This document shows, one piece after another, positions 38,301-50,525 of a DNA stretch of 64,000 nucleotides (positions within the stretch are counted from its first letter, which is position 1; each line of letters begins with the position of its first letter). The stretch spans positions 8,729,501-8,793,500 of the forward strand of contig SMMW01000046.1 of NCBI GenBank assembly GCA_004794655.1. Direction: 5' to 3'. Source of the stretch: Marisa cornuarietis (lineage: Eukaryota; Mollusca; Gastropoda; Architaenioglossa; Ampullariidae). The notes under the pieces are model-generated. The model was not told the DNA's origin. It was given only the letters and a program-made list of their open reading frames with translations, and did not search any database. The translations under genes and the position numbers were made by a program.

Positions 38301-41300
38301 GTTGCTTTCAAGCTCTGTAGTTATTCTATAATTTTATTATAATTATATAATTTTCATGCATGAGCTACAAACCACAGCAAAAGCAATATTGTTAAGGATG
38401 TGATTTGCTTTTGTATGTCCTGAACATTTTCAGATATGCAAATCAAACATTTTCTCCTGTATTATAGACTTCTCTGGTTTTCTTAATAAAACACTTTTGC
38501 TTTGCCACAGAAAGTAGACCAGGAGAGGTCATTCTTGTTGATGGAGAAAAATATGCTGTTGTTGGGTAAGTCATCTATGATTTTGTGTCTTCAGGTTTAT
38601 AGAGATTTTATCCACATGTGTGTCTGTGTGCATTGACTTCATCATTTCTGGTGTTATCATGCGTGAATACACAAGCACATTAAAAAACATCATGTTAATT
38701 AAATATATTCATTATTACTAGAGGTACATCTTAATGTTCTTCTGACATTACTCTTATTATTTAGTTATTATTTGTATTATCCTCTTTGTGGTCTTCAGAA
38801 CAGTTTTGATGCTGGTAAAAATGGTGGTTGAATATTGTCAATGTGTCAGTGACATCCCCAGTGCCACTCCAGAACTACTCACCAGACTTGTGGACCTACT
38901 GAAGGTGAGTCTTACAATGCTGTAGCTTGGGTTTGCATTAGGTTTGAGCCCTGCCTCATCTGACATTTATTTATCATTTCTGTGTTCTTCAGTACTGATG
39001 AATGTGTGACCATTGAACATGTTCATAAGCATTAGAGCTATCAGATGGATGCAGTTAATAATCCCATTGTTGTATACTTTTATTCTATTTGTTCCAGATG
39101 TTTAACTCAAGAACTTGCCAGCTTCTTATTGGGGCTGGGGCAATACAGCTTGTAGTTCTGAAGAATATTTCCGTTAGAAATTTAGGTAACTAGTATTATA
39201 GTTCTATTCCCTGTTGACATAATTTAGGTAACTAGTACTATTGTTTTATTTTCTGTTTACATTATTTGGCGATTCTTTCTCTTTTTCTTCCTCTTTTTCT
39301 TGTTCAAGACATTAAAATTTCAATATGTATAGTAATGTTTCTTGGAAAGTCAATAATTCTTACTGATTTTTTTGGTCAAGGACATAGTGTCCAATTTTGG
39401 TTAATTTTTTTATTTTGTTAATTTTATTTTCAGTCTTTTCTATTGTGTAGAAACATGCATAAATCATATAAGACAGCTTCAAATAAAATAGAACAAATTT
39501 TCTTGAATGAGGGTCTTAATATGTCGATGATTTGGAGCTGAAAAATGTAAAGGTGTTTAAGATGGAGGTCTCATTTTGTAATGAACTAGACATGAAAGTA
39601 GTATTTGTTATATAAAACATCAATGACATACTTGAACATTTATAAACATATGACATCAGGAGTAATATTAACAAATGCAAACTGGTATATGCCTTTGTTT
39701 ACTGTTGGTAAATAAGAATCCAATATTTTTAGTGGGGAGCTTAAACCTTCCAACAATTTTAAGTGGAGGTCTGAAAGCCCTGTTCATTTTATGCATGGGA
39801 AACCCTGATACTTATTTAAAGAAAAGAAACATTTTTCCCACTCAGCATTAGCATCCAGGTGCCTGCAGCTGGTAGTCCACTACATTCCACTTGTGCAAAA
39901 CCACTTTGAATCAGCTCTGCCACCCAAGAACCACAGCATGCTCCGACATTTTGACAAAATAATTAAAGTAAGCCTATACATTCTATCTTATAATAATAAT
40001 AATAGTGAAGATTTTTATAGCGCATATTCACACTCATAGAGAGCATGCTCTTAGCGCTTAAAACGAGGAAGAGACGTGGACTAAGTAGACACAGAACAAA
40101 GGGGACGAAAGAAAACGACAGTACTGACGAAACAGAAAACAAAAGGCATCAAGTAACAGGAACAGAAAAATATAGTGATTCTGCCGAGAAAGATGGGTAA
40201 AGTAGCAAGAGGGAAGGGGGCGGGGTTAAGACGGACGAGCATTGTGCGGACTGTGTTAGGAGAAATGCTCAAGGAAGAGGTGCGTTTTCAGTGCAGATTT
40301 GAAAGATTCAGTTGTAGGAAGGTGGCGGATATGGAAAGGAAGAGAGTTCCATTGTTTTGCAGCACAGTAGCCAAAAGTCCTGTGACCATATGTTGTTGAC
40401 CATATGTCCTTATACACCTGAATTCAATTTTTTCATCATTGTGAATAAACATGTGATGTTTATTTAGGTCTGCATAATCTCCACTTCAGATATAGGTTGT
40501 TTTAAGCATGTGTGTGTGTGTGTGAAAGAGCGAGAGGGTGGGTGGGGACAGGTAGATAATAGGCAGAAGAAAATTAATTCCTTTTTATAACATTTTCTGT
40601 ATCAGTGACCTTAAATTTTCAATTATATTTGAGTGCACAATTTTTTTTAAAAGGACTATCAAGACCATATAGAAGAAATTGTCAATACTTTGGTCAGCAT
40701 TGCAGAAAACAATCTAAAGGGATTACTGACAAAGGTAAGAATCACTATTATTTAATTGTTGCAATCATTAACAGCTTTTGATCTATCAATATGCATGGTG
40801 TCAGCATAGCAAAGGAAACACTTGGTTTCTTGCCATCCCCAAAGACCAGTGTTATGCCAGGTGCTCACAAATCGGTTTACAAGATAAACTGGGGGCCATT
40901 GTTCAGATTATATATGATAGTGTTAAGGCATGTATTATGGGTAGCAATCAAAGCCTGTCCTAGTTCTTTGGCTTCCTAAAGGGGCTGAAGCAGGGCCGTG
41001 TCCTAAGCCCAACTTGTAATGGTTGATTCTCTGTTATGCAATGGATCATGCCTTATCTGACTTAAGCATTCACCCACTTTGTTACAACACTCACACACAG
41101 GTGCATCCGCACAATCAACAAAATAGATGCGGATATTTACAAAAAATATAATTAAGAAAGAAAAGAAATATGTAAAAAAAGGAATCAGATATACTTACGA
41201 GGGATGTTCCACTTCCGCCCGGACTTGGCAATAAAACGAACCCGGAGATTTTTTTAGCATTTTTCTCTTATTCTTCAACTCTTTTAAAACTTTTTCAACA

Positions 41301-44300
41301 CAGTCGTCGCCATTTGCAACATTTTTCGACCCTATAGATCTATTTTTGAAAACACTCCAAAAATGCTGATTTTGGTATCAATTTCAGCAGTTTCCTCACT
41401 CCAGCAATGACCAGATCATTGACTGGGTCTTGGTTTCAGGGTCCAAATTGTAAAACCAAAATTTGTCGCATGTGGTGATGCACTTGAAGCCAGGAGAATG
41501 CCCGTGATTGAATGTTTCCAAGAATTCCTTGCACCAGTCCACACAGCTTTTCATTTGCTGGTCCCCAGCAAGTTGACTTCGTGTGAAAGCCCAAATCGTG
41601 ATGGATGATCCTGCAAAGACTTGTAGAAGGAATTCCCAGCTCCATCTCCATCTCCCTGATGGTCACACGGCCATAACTTTCCAGGAATTCACAAACTTTG
41701 TCGACATTGTCTGGGTCTCTTGACATCCTAAGCCTTGGTTCATGGTGTTCCTAATCACAACTGAAATTACCACTGCCCAAACGCCAAAACCAGTCTGTGA
41801 CAGTTATTTTAGATGAAGCATCATCGCCATAAGTTTCTTTCAGCTCCTGCAAACTGTCAACAGCCCGAAAGCTATGCCAAAAGTGATCCAACATGACCAC
41901 TTAAAAGTCACGCACTAATGGTGCTGATGGATCACTTGGTAGAGCGTGCATCAACTTGCTTCTCCTCTCCATCCCAGGAAACACCTTGAAGAATCACTCT
42001 ATCATAGTCCACATGGTCTACACTCACTGAAAGCACGTGAAGTATTGAAGGCTGGGCAGAAGTGGAACAATTATTCACACAGTGGTTATATCGGTGGTGC
42101 CCAACCTTTTCTCGTCCGAGGGCCGCACTCGACATGATATAAAATCTCACGGGCAAGAACATGGTGGTTTTGCCAGAATCATGCCAATGTTAAAAAGAAA
42201 TTATGGAGCAATATGCCAAAGGGTAAGATTTGCTTAGAAAGAAAGAAATCATAAGCCAAAATGAGCAGGCCACATGAGGCACTTTCACGGGCCAAAGGTT
42301 GGGTTAAATACTTATAATCTGCTACTTAGCTTGTTGGTGATAGCCTTTCACTCTTGACGACTTCCACAAGAACTTGAGAGTCAGTATTCCCCAGTTCGCA
42401 CATCATCGACAGTTGGCATGTATAATTCACAGTTCACAGTTATAATCCCCAGTTTAGATATATAATTCACAATTTGTATATGTATATACATAGTCCACTG
42501 TCCTTTGGAAAACTACTTTCTCACCAACTTGATCTACACAAGTGTGCTTTTCACAACTTAATGCCTCCTCGAGACGGACCTCCGCTCACCACCACGCAGA
42601 TTTGGAAAATCGAAATCTTCGACCCCACTGCCGTGTGTTCAGGCCAGCGTGTCCCATCACCGGTTGGAATTTATGGCGCCCGCCTTGACCATCCTTTCAT
42701 GTCATTAACAGGAAGGGTGGTAACTTGACTAGTGCACTGTTGGTGGTCTAACAACTTCAACTTAAAGTAGACAGTGCATTTTCTACATAACACTCTTCTC
42801 ATTATTTATAAACTCACTAGCTCAGGACATACTGTCCAACAGCAAATGTGGGATCTCTTCAACTCTGCACCAGATAGAACTTTTTCTCCTGATGTTTGCA
42901 GATGGCTTTACTTTTTGCAATGACTGTCACTGCTCTTCAAAATCATTTAAACACTCTGTATTGGGCAGCCCAGCAGAGTTGTCTAAAGGTTAATTTAGGT
43001 AAAACTAAAATAGTTGTTTTTCATAAAGAAGTTACCTAGAAGCTAGAGAACAATGGTTACATGGGAAGGATAAACTAGAAGTATTTAATACATATACATA
43101 CCTGAGGTTGGGATTCTCTACCATGCTTAATGTAAATAATGCTGTAAGCGATTTAGTGATAAGAGGTAAACGAGGAACCATTGAAATATTAAACATAATG
43201 AATAGACTGAAATGCTGTTCTGCAAAAATATTTTTCAAGCTCTGATTCGCAGATTTTGCCTATATTGTTGTGCCTCAGAAATTAAATAGAGTATCGACAG
43301 TAGAAAAGGTCCGTCTTTTATGTAAAAGGTTCCTGGGCTTCTCAGTAACAGCATCAAACAGGCTGGTGTATGGAGAGACAGGCAGGGTCCCTCTATATAT
43401 TATCTCTGCAACTAAATCTATTAAATACTTGTTGTGCTTGCTGAAGCACCCAGATGCTTGGTATTCAAAAAAAAGTATATGATATGGTGTATCTCCTAAA
43501 TTCTTGGAGATATGATAACTGGGTATCAAAATTATATAGGGTGCTATTTTCTGTGGGTTTTTGCTATGTGTGGATGGTTCACCAAGTGGGAAATGAGAAA
43601 CTGTTTAAACTCAGAGATAGGCTAAGGGATATTTATTTTCAGGAATGGTATGGTGGTCTACAGAATAGCTCACAGTCTGGTAGTTTCAAAAGCTGTATAG
43701 AACGAGCACCCTTGCTGTAGCCAATTTGCTTAAAGCAATAAAAGATATGTCTATGTCTTTCAGACTTGGTCACTTAATTATCTTCCTCCCCCAATTTCTC
43801 CTGCTGCGCCCCCATCTCCACTCTCTTTCTGGGTTTTTTTTTCCCTGTCATAGAATACCCCTCGAATTATGACATCTACGTTTGTCTTGCATGAAAGATG
43901 TATTTCAGTTCTTCTGTGTACTGTTGTTTCATCTAGAGCCAGCAGAAGAAATAAACATAAAAATTAAACATGTTCCTCAGCAACATACACCTACACATAT
44001 TAACAAGTGACATTCATGTAATCTAAAGGAATATTCATGTCAAAGCTGGAGTAGTTTGGACAAATAGTGTGAATGTGATAGGTCATCACACAAAGCTTTA
44101 TTTATGAGGTAAAAGCTGGAGTGCCATCTCTTGATGTTTAATGTCCTCTGCACTTGGTAAACAGTTTTGCTTACATTGCAGTATGAAGTGAAGGCTCCAA
44201 TGCCATCTCAGTGCTTCAGGGCTGTGTGCAAGCAGCTAGCAAAGCTTCATGAAGTTTTGGTTGGAGTTCTTCCCCTTCCACAAGTCAAGGTGAGTATGCT

Positions 44301-45689
44301 TCATTATTGATTTTTTTTCCTTTCCAAACATGAGGCAGCTCAAAAAATATTTGCAGATATCAATGATGAAATTATGAATTTTGGCTTTCTTATAAGTACA
44401 GACATGCTTGTTAGTGCATACCTAAGCAATTCAACTGAAGCAGAAATGACACTTTCATCATATCTGTGGATCATGTAGTTGACAATGGTAGCCATTGGTG
44501 GACTGTGTAGCAATCAACGCTAGAATTTATGCTAAAAATGTTTACAATGTTTGGAGATATGCCTATCACTAAATGTAATGGCTAAAAATGTGTGATTACA
44601 AATATAATGAGCATAGGGTAATCATAATTGCTGCTTGCCAGATCGGTAGAGGTGTAACAAATCTATTCTGCAATCATAAACATAAGGAAACAACAAAATT
44701 AGTGTCTGTAACACAGCTGCCTACTGTCAGGAGATCAGTTCAAAAAGGTCTTTCAAACATATTGGTCTCAGAAAAGGACATTACCTATATTTCAGGTGTG
44801 AAATATGTCATCTTGAGAAAAATATAACATTAAAAGAAATGAACAAATTGCCTTTCTGACAGTTACCTCAGATCATATTTTGGTAAATGGCAGTCACTTA
44901 TGTTAACTAAATATTTTTTCAGGACGTATTTGTTAAAATAGATACATCCTTCAAGCGTCTCCTAGGTCAACGTTTGATTACCCTTGGGGTTACGAATGAT
45001 GGTGGACCTCAGCATGGGTAAATGACATCATTTGTGTCTGCTGTCCTTGAGCATTTGTCCACCTGTTGTTTCACTTTTTTTATATTATTTTTCTTGCCTA
45101 ACCTAGAGCATCATCCAGTAGCCATGAAAAATTGAATATAATTAAAGTCTTGTTCAGAAAATACAGAACAAATCACAGTCTTGTGAACACACTGCAATAT
45201 CTTTTAATTTTTAAAATGTCATACAAAATTTTCTGCTAGCAAAGGTACAAAAATAGTAATGCCTGTTTAAGAAAAAAGCTAGAAAAGACATTTTTTTATT
45301 GTCTCACTACCATGCATGATCACAAAGTTACTTACAAGATAATCTTATATAGAATGTCAAGTGAGGAAGCAACTTCAGATCCCCAGCTCACTGGAAGGCA
45401 AATTGAATCTTGATGGAGGCTCAGGTCCAACATCCTCTGCAGCCTCTCACCTACTGTCTCAACATCACAGAATGTCCATGCACTTGACTTTCAAACTATC
45501 CATCTTTGATAAAATAAAAAAGGTGCTGTCATTGTTTCAGTGTGAGACTGAAGCTAATGTGCCTTGGGCTGCTTTGTCTTTTTCAGGTTGGTCACTTCAG
45601 ATCTGGTGTTCTATGCAGGGAGCTTTGCAACGCTGCTCGGCCTAGAGAACCTGGCACAGAACATGGATAATGTCTGGTCCATCAGGTGA
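26053..45689 (+). CDS. VPS54: VPS54, GARP complex tethering subunit
   Basis: VPS54 is the GARP-specific subunit that tethers endosome-derived vesicles at the trans-Golgi. Coding exons: 26053-26305, 27252-27544, 27955-28054, 28571-28602, 31547-31678, 32061-32203, 32893-32992, 33317-33459, 33886-34012, 34359-34466, 34710-34768, 35074-35170, 35625-35752, 36289-36421, 36822-36953, 37247-37296, 37663-37745, 38511-38565, 38799-38904, 39098-39185, 39846-39967, 40654-40734, 44182-44289, 44923-45017, 45587-45689. They sum to 2,871 bases with every phase matching: 956 residues, against 977 in human. Landmarks are DFFTKTWG (144-151), SEAFFHAMTS (290-299), GALDLISTSQDVL, DGFLERLSSSEFVHLSR, DNERWKQADVPAEFQ, YAVVGTVLML, LRHFDKIIKDY and the C-terminal GLVTSDLVFYAG. 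The donor of exon 12 (GTGTGT) is weak. Exon 4 is a 32-base microexon. The N-terminus carries zinc-binding motifs, described separately. Confidence 0.95.
28716..29424 (-). repeat. Interspersed repeat carrying STRAD pseudokinase fragment, copy 2
   Basis: On the minus strand this reads FPHYCSFVHRHEL, a stop, GSGSCHDLLPAFFITGLPEL, AVTHILQIILHALKYLH, GGVIHRG, and later AVDCLLWFNPEILEQNL. These follow STRAD order (NELW, MAYGSAKDL, AYILQGVLKALDYIH, VHRS, LPWLSPEVLQQNL). The VHRSVKASHILIS region is scrambled or deleted. Copy 1 at 2526-2958 begins at nearly the same point and shares non-STRAD sequence after EQNL. The 3' end has GTAAAGCACTTGAGT, GGTGCTATGGAAATC and ATC/ATT triplets. It lies in VPS54 intron 4, next to an RTE-type LINE. 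Confidence 0.75.
29455..31250 (-). mobile_element. RTE-type LINE, 5'-truncated and internally deleted
   Basis: Minus-strand fragments in order read IKEVLLSTAQEVLAQLG, then NEILDFCDQRRALKREKKSK and NDILNRWTEYCKDLYN. These are followed by EEVERALHSLKGRVSPGVDN, EEQAGFRPHRSTVKQIF, DLYHNLIDFKKAFDRVWLEG, VRQGYPLLPVLFNIFLE and VTRHDTLEKTILQGTLEG. This is RTE-clade reverse transcriptase order. Between VLFNIFLE and the later LYKSLVVPILLYG block the segment with the catalytic FADD is missing, and stops and frameshifts are present. It is inactive and sits antisense in VPS54 intron 4. Confidence 0.9.
34020..34039. repeat. CA microsatellite next to VPS54 exon 9 donor
   Basis: An uninterrupted CA run begins eight bases after the exon 9 end at 34012. 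Confidence 0.9.
35808..36280 (+). mobile_element. CR1/L2-like LINE, 3' fragment (copy 3)
   Basis: The plus frame ends TYGHRIFGYCAAKQWNSLLF, HIRHLPTTESF, KSALKTLLFLEH, stop. This is the standard C-terminus of CR1/L2-like reverse transcriptases (W-NSLP--IR then SFK--LKT-LF). The 3' UTR runs to GCGCTATAAAAATCTTCATT and ATT triplets. It is the longest of the four copies here. It fills VPS54 intron 13 and stops within about eight bases of the exon 14 acceptor. Confidence 0.9.
36634..36647. repeat. TG microsatellite in VPS54 intron 14
   Basis: A short TG run follows a T-rich stretch; it is part of ordinary intron sequence. Confidence 0.85.
39990..40400 (-). mobile_element. CR1/L2-like LINE, 3' fragment (copy 4)
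   Basis: The minus strand gives TYGHRTFGYCAAKQWNSLPF, HIRHLPTTESF, KSALKTHLFLEH, then a stop. The 3' UTR ends in GCGCTATAAAAATCTTCACT and ATT triplets. It is antisense in VPS54 intron 21. Coding similarity to copy 3 is close, so these copies come from one family. Confidence 0.9.
40880..41040 (+). mobile_element. LINE reverse-transcriptase fragment, upstream part
   Basis: IIYDSVKACIMGSNQSLS, a stop, then FFGFLKGLKQGRVLSP matches the non-LTR RT block with the G-KQGD-LSP motif. The expected continuation resumes at about 42790, so one insertion appears split by later elements. It is in VPS54 intron 22. Confidence 0.7.
41205..41905 (-). mobile_element. Mariner-type transposase remnant
   Basis: The minus strand reads ELKETYGDDASSKITVTDWF, a stop-broken linker, DPDNVDKVCEFLESYGRVTI, REMEMELGIPSTSLCRII and HHDLGFHTKS. 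This is the paired helix-turn-helix N-terminal half of mariner/Tc1 transposases. Downstream a decayed catalytic half is recognisable. The outer end at 41205, TACGAGGGATGTTCC, may be the terminal inverted repeat after a TA target. It is not functional. Confidence 0.75.
42091..42306. mobile_element. hAT-type MITE
   Basis: GGTGCCCAACCTTTTCTCG then GAGGGCCGCAC at the left faces CACGGGCC-AAAGGTTGGG at the right, an imperfect inverted repeat around CCCAACCTTT. The GGCCGCAC and GGTTGGG pattern is typical of Charlie-like hAT MITEs. It is about 215 bases, non-coding, inserted between the mariner remnant and the second LINE part. Confidence 0.65.
42790..43745 (+). mobile_element. LINE reverse-transcriptase fragment, downstream part
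   Basis: FLLMFADGFTFCND is the RT active-site block with the second Asp of FADD changed to Gly. It is followed by CLKVNLGKTKIVVF, a frame break, YTYLRLGFSTMLNVNNA, RFLGFSVTASNRLVYGETGR, VPLYIISATKSIKYLLCLLK, NWVSKLYRVLF and VGNEKLFKLRDRLRDIYFQE. This is a long C-terminal stretch of a non-LTR RT with several stops. With 40880-41040 it looks like one old insertion. The clade is not assigned. Confidence 0.8.
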
Positions 45690-46449
45690 CCCAACCAACA
45701 TGGGAAATCTAGATAATAGCTGTAGCAAAATTTCAGAAGCCTACACACCGCTTGTGTCTCACCATTTAAAGCAGAAAAGCAGTAACACGTACTTGGTCTG
45801 TGCTGCCTTTTCATGAATGTGAGTTCAGAACTTAAAATATAATCTTCATCATTGTACTTGTTTTCGCCTCCCTAACTAGGGGTAAAAAATATATTTGTGC
45901 TGGGGAAAGGCAATTACCATTGCTGTATGTTGAAGTAGGATGTCTTTGCAGTTGATAGTCCAGGAGTTAGCAGTGTGCATGTTGCTCAGGAAAAAGGACC
46001 TGAGATGAACAAAAATTAGACTGCTCAGCACAAAACTTCTGCTGTAAGGTCATACTTTGAAAGCCATTTCATGTACAACACAAAAGTAGTTATGGATTAT
46101 CACTGTGGAAGAAGTCTTCAGCAGCAGCTTCACAGCAGTGTTTTGGCAGCAGTGACTGTAATTCAGATGAAACGATGCTGTTCGTAAACCCAGCTCTTTC
46201 ACACTCATCAAAATGAACATGAAAGAGGCGATTTGTGCTTTAAATATTTTATTTATTATTTGATTTTTTTTATCAGCAATTCTAAGCAAGAGCACAAGAT
46301 TTTGTGTGTGTTTATGAGAATGCACATGCATTCGGGTGGCTATAAAGTGTGCATACGTTTCTGAATGTGCACACTAGTCTCAGGAGTATTTCAAGATTAG
46401 CAATGCCACTTTTTTTCTTGACTTGTTTCAGTATTCAGACGGATTAAAA

Positions 46450-46455
46450 AATAAA
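46450..46455 (+). promoter_or_regulatory. Candidate VPS54 poly(A) signal AATAAA
   Basis: This is an AATAAA about 760 bases after the VPS54 stop, followed within 60 bases by TG-rich sequence. Others at 50056-50061 and 50167-50172 would give much longer 3' UTRs. The choice is uncertain. Confidence 0.35.
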
Positions 46456-49400
46456 GCTGTTTGAATTAGTATTCAGTTGTGCACATATATGTGCTCACAA
46501 TCATGTGTGTTTTGCAAATGCAGATGATGGCCAGTCCTCTTTATGTATTAATTTTTGGCAGATTTTGAAGATCTGTATGATACTGTGTTTTTTTGTTTCA
46601 TATACAGCTGCTCAACAGAGTTCTGAGCTGTCAAAAACTAGATCCTCCCCTCAATATGAACAGTAAGCTAGCAAACATTATAATGGGCTCACTTTTTGTT
46701 GCAGCATCATAATTTGGTGCTAAATATTTTGTGCACTGTAGCAAGTATTTATTAAAAAGTCTTGTCTTCTAGGAGTATACACAACCCTTTTCACTTCATA
46801 CAAGTGTTACATTCTCTTGTGCATGTGTGTGTGCATGCATATGCATACCTGAGACCACTCTCTTACCATATAAAGAAAGCCAACAATGTTTACATGTAAT
46901 ATGATCTTAAATCAATGTCATGGTTTTCAATAGTGAAAATGAAGCTGTTTTTTTGTAACAAGCTGGTCTGGTGTTGGTTATCAGTAATCAAATTATTTTT
47001 CCTTGTACCACAACTATTTCATCAGATCTTTCGTTTGCATGCTTATTAATGCAGCTGATGTGCTGTTTTCTTTGCCCCTAGTTTGTTGATTTGACCGTTT
47101 GATATATTCATACAGTCCAAAGTACTTAACTTTGTTGTGCACTAGTGTTGTTTTGCTGAGATAATGTCTCAGCAGGTCCCATTAGATCTCTATCTTGTTG
47201 TCAGACTACTTATGACCAGAAATACAACTGAAGTAGATTAGTAGTACCATCCATGATTAAAGTATTTGTACGTTTTTGCAAGTGCATCTGCTTCTTGCTT
47301 GAACTTTGTATCTACTTCTGATATCTGCTAAATGCTTTCTGTATGGTCAGGTGAAATATCACATTGATTTTGTATTAGCAGTTGAAAAAAAATGCACAAA
47401 GGATAATTTTATCTTGTCTGTAACCAGAAGAATGATATATTCTCAGTATTTTCTAACTTGTAATAATTTACTGGTCTATATGTATTATGCTTAAAGATTA
47501 CTTCTTCGCAAAGATAACATGTAGAGGTAAGTAGCTTTAAATGGTATTACATTTCTGTGTAACTCTTATTTATAAATCTGCTTTGAAGTCAGTAGGGCAA
47601 ATTATTAGAAGTGCAATATTTCTAGGTGAAGATCATTGGAGTGGCCAATTAGTGAAGTTCATCAGGATGCCATAATTACTAAGGCCATGTGAGTGGAAGG
47701 TGGTGACAAGATTGCTTAAATCATTATATTGTTTAGGTTATAGCAGTTTTATTTCTTATTAGTTTTCAAGGTTCGTGTTGATATAGAGAACAGCATTCCG
47801 AAGAAACAAAGCATGACTGGGTACCATCCCCATCCCTCTGTAGAACATCTTGCCAGCAAAAGGATTGTTATGTCAAGTGTTTTCCACTTAATCTACATTT
47901 ATTTTATAAGCTTAAACATAGGAAAGTAGTTTTTTAAATTATATTTCTTATACCTTTAATATTTATATCTTTCACGTGTCTACCACTCATTATGAATCCA
48001 GTGATTCAGAAATAAAGGAAGCCTGTGGGAGCTTAAAATGTTGTACTTAATTTCACACAGTTTTGGTGTTTTAATAGGACTCTAGGGGAGCTGATGTTAG
48101 ATTCTTTTCATTGATCTCAGCGGCATCATTGTAGTAAGACGATGCTTCTAGTCATCTTTGTTTCACCAAGTAAATAGGAATTAACAGTGTAACTGTGAAT
48201 CTAGTTTTGTATAAAGAATGCAAATTTTTGAAATGCAAACTTCTAAGAAGCTCTGAGATATGACAATAAACAGAGGTTTGCAAAATCTGTAGGGCTCCCC
48301 CCCAGGTAGAAAAAACTGTTATTTCACCAACAGTGTGATGGATATTGCATGGGGGCTTACAATATTGCGCAGCCACTGTGGTGTAATTTACTGAGAGTAT
48401 TAACCAGGCCTTGAAGCAGTGAAATGTTTGACTTGTGTGCAAAGAGAAGCAGGTCTTGGCTTTGAATATTGGACTGGACCAGCATATCTGACGAGACAAC
48501 TGAGTTCATCTCCCACATTTAGATCATCAAGTTTTCAGGGGTAATATTTATAGAGCTCATTTTCTGTATATTGGTACATTATTATTTATTTTGGGGGTAA
48601 CTTCTCATCATTTTATATGCATATTTTTATTTGTGCAAAACATGTCTCCAGAATGGGAATTTGACAAGGTGCCTTAAAAGTTTGGTTACTGGCAACAAAA
48701 TTTTAAAATGCCATGTGTGCATATTATGTGCATCCATGTAGTTGTTTCCAGCAAAATACAAGCTTATGAATCTTAGTTATCATTTGAAGGGATGATGTGA
48801 ATGAAAGTTTATTTCATTTTTTTTTATTTCCCATATTTCGTTCAAAGGCCATCATTTTCTTGAATTTTGTTTTTTAAATGAATGTTTTTTTTTCTTGCTT
48901 GTTGCTATGTATATAATTTGTTATTTGCTTGTTCTTTCATAGAACCTGTAAAATGCATTTTCCCAATCACATGTATGGCAAAAGACCCACACCAATGTAA
49001 ATGTTCCCCGCACAGGCGAACAACATAAAGCCCAAATCCAGTTAATAGCAGCACAGTTTTCTGAAATTGGCCGTATTTTGTAAACACAGGTCAGTCTGTG
49101 TGAGGCAAAGGGTTTTATGTTTAATGGTGCAGGAAATGTCAGGTTTTTATTTCTGTAATATGGGCTGCTAAAATAATTTTTACATTTTTAAAGATCACCG
49201 AGTTGTTCCTGAAAGTGAACGGAATAGTAAAGCTTTAATGTGGACTTGTGTATTTTGATGACATTGCATAAAAGCAGATGACAAGGAACATTTATGCATC
49301 ACCTTGACCGCCTGCATAATTTCTGTGCAGTGATCAGGTAGGCACATGACATACCAGATCATCACTACCAGTGGTAAAAATTAGAAAGGGACCATATGTT

Positions 49401-50339
49401 TGAGCTCATTGGTGCAGAAAACATCAGACTACAGGCAGAACATCAAATGGAAAATGATTGTTTCACCACACAACTAAGTACAAAAAACATTTAGAGCATC
49501 CCATTCCCAATGTATTTAAATTGTTGGTGCCTGAACTGACCAACAGACGGACTTACTGTTGTGTTAAAAAAATGTTGCTTGAGAACGTATCATTCTTGGG
49601 ACGGAACTGCTGCATTCAATAGTGAAATAAATTGTCTATTGAGTTAATAATACAAGTCATTTACCTGAATACAGGTCAGGTTGTGTACTAACCCTCTTCA
49701 CAATACTTGATTTTTGGAATGTTTGGTACTGCCTTAGTTATGCTATATAATCAATGTATTCAGTTTAATCCCATCTACGAGTTATTTGGGAGCAACCTGG
49801 TTCCATTGGTTAGAGTCTCGGTGTTCATACCACAAAAGTATGTTAAACTCCTGGGAGTCTTGAATGGCTTGAGCCTTTGGGATTATATACCTACGTCAGC
49901 TTATTAATTTTTTGCGTACCTTTTTTCTCCAAATACAATCTGTATAAATATGCATGTATACAAGCTAATGAGAAAGTCTACACGATTGTAATGGTACATA
50001 TGTAAACTGCATGTATGTTTTGTTTCCATGAAGACCACTTGTGCTGTGATATTTTAATAAAGACAACAACTAGATTCTTTGTACTTATGTTTGGGGATGC
50101 AAAGAAAAAAATGAGAAAATGTAAAAGCAAAGAAACAGCTGTGGTATAATGTTGAGTGCCTATAAAATAAACATGAAACTGGTGTTGTAATAAGTGTAAA
50201 ATAACACTACACTTAACTATTTATAAACACCTTTCCAGAAGGATAAAGGTGTTGGCAAAGATTGTATTTCAACAAAATTTTTCTCAGCTGTTTTGTTTTC
50301 TTTGATGGAAGATGAACTTCATGCACTAAATGCATGTGG

Positions 50340-50525
50340 GTGGTCATGTGTGTGAGGGTGGCCAGAGGAAGAACTGGCTAAAGAATATCAGACTGGCATG
50401 GTGATGTGCAGGACCTGCTCACTATTGCCCAGAACAGGCACAAGCAGCAGGTCTTATCAGTTGCTGTATCCATGTGCTTCCCCACTTCCACTTTACGACT
50501 AGTACCAGTCAAGGGACGAATAACT
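50340..50525 (+). mobile_element. RTE-type LINE, C-terminal fragment
   Basis: Plus-strand frames read GGQRKNWLKNIRLAW, then DVQDLLTIAQNRHKQQ and VLSVAVSMCF. This corresponds to the RTE tail (G--RK-W--N, DLL-IAQNR--WR-LS). It is a short remnant on the opposite strand to the RTE copy at 29455-31250. Confidence 0.7.

Noticed and set aside
42474..42728. 84-codon plus-strand frame between the hAT MITE and the LINE
   Set aside because: No motif recognised; located in a transposon graveyard and likely repeat debris.
43270..43482. Open frame that looks like a separate small gene
   Set aside because: It is part of the decayed LINE reverse transcriptase spanning 42790-43745 (RFLGFSV, VYGETGR, KYLLCLLK).
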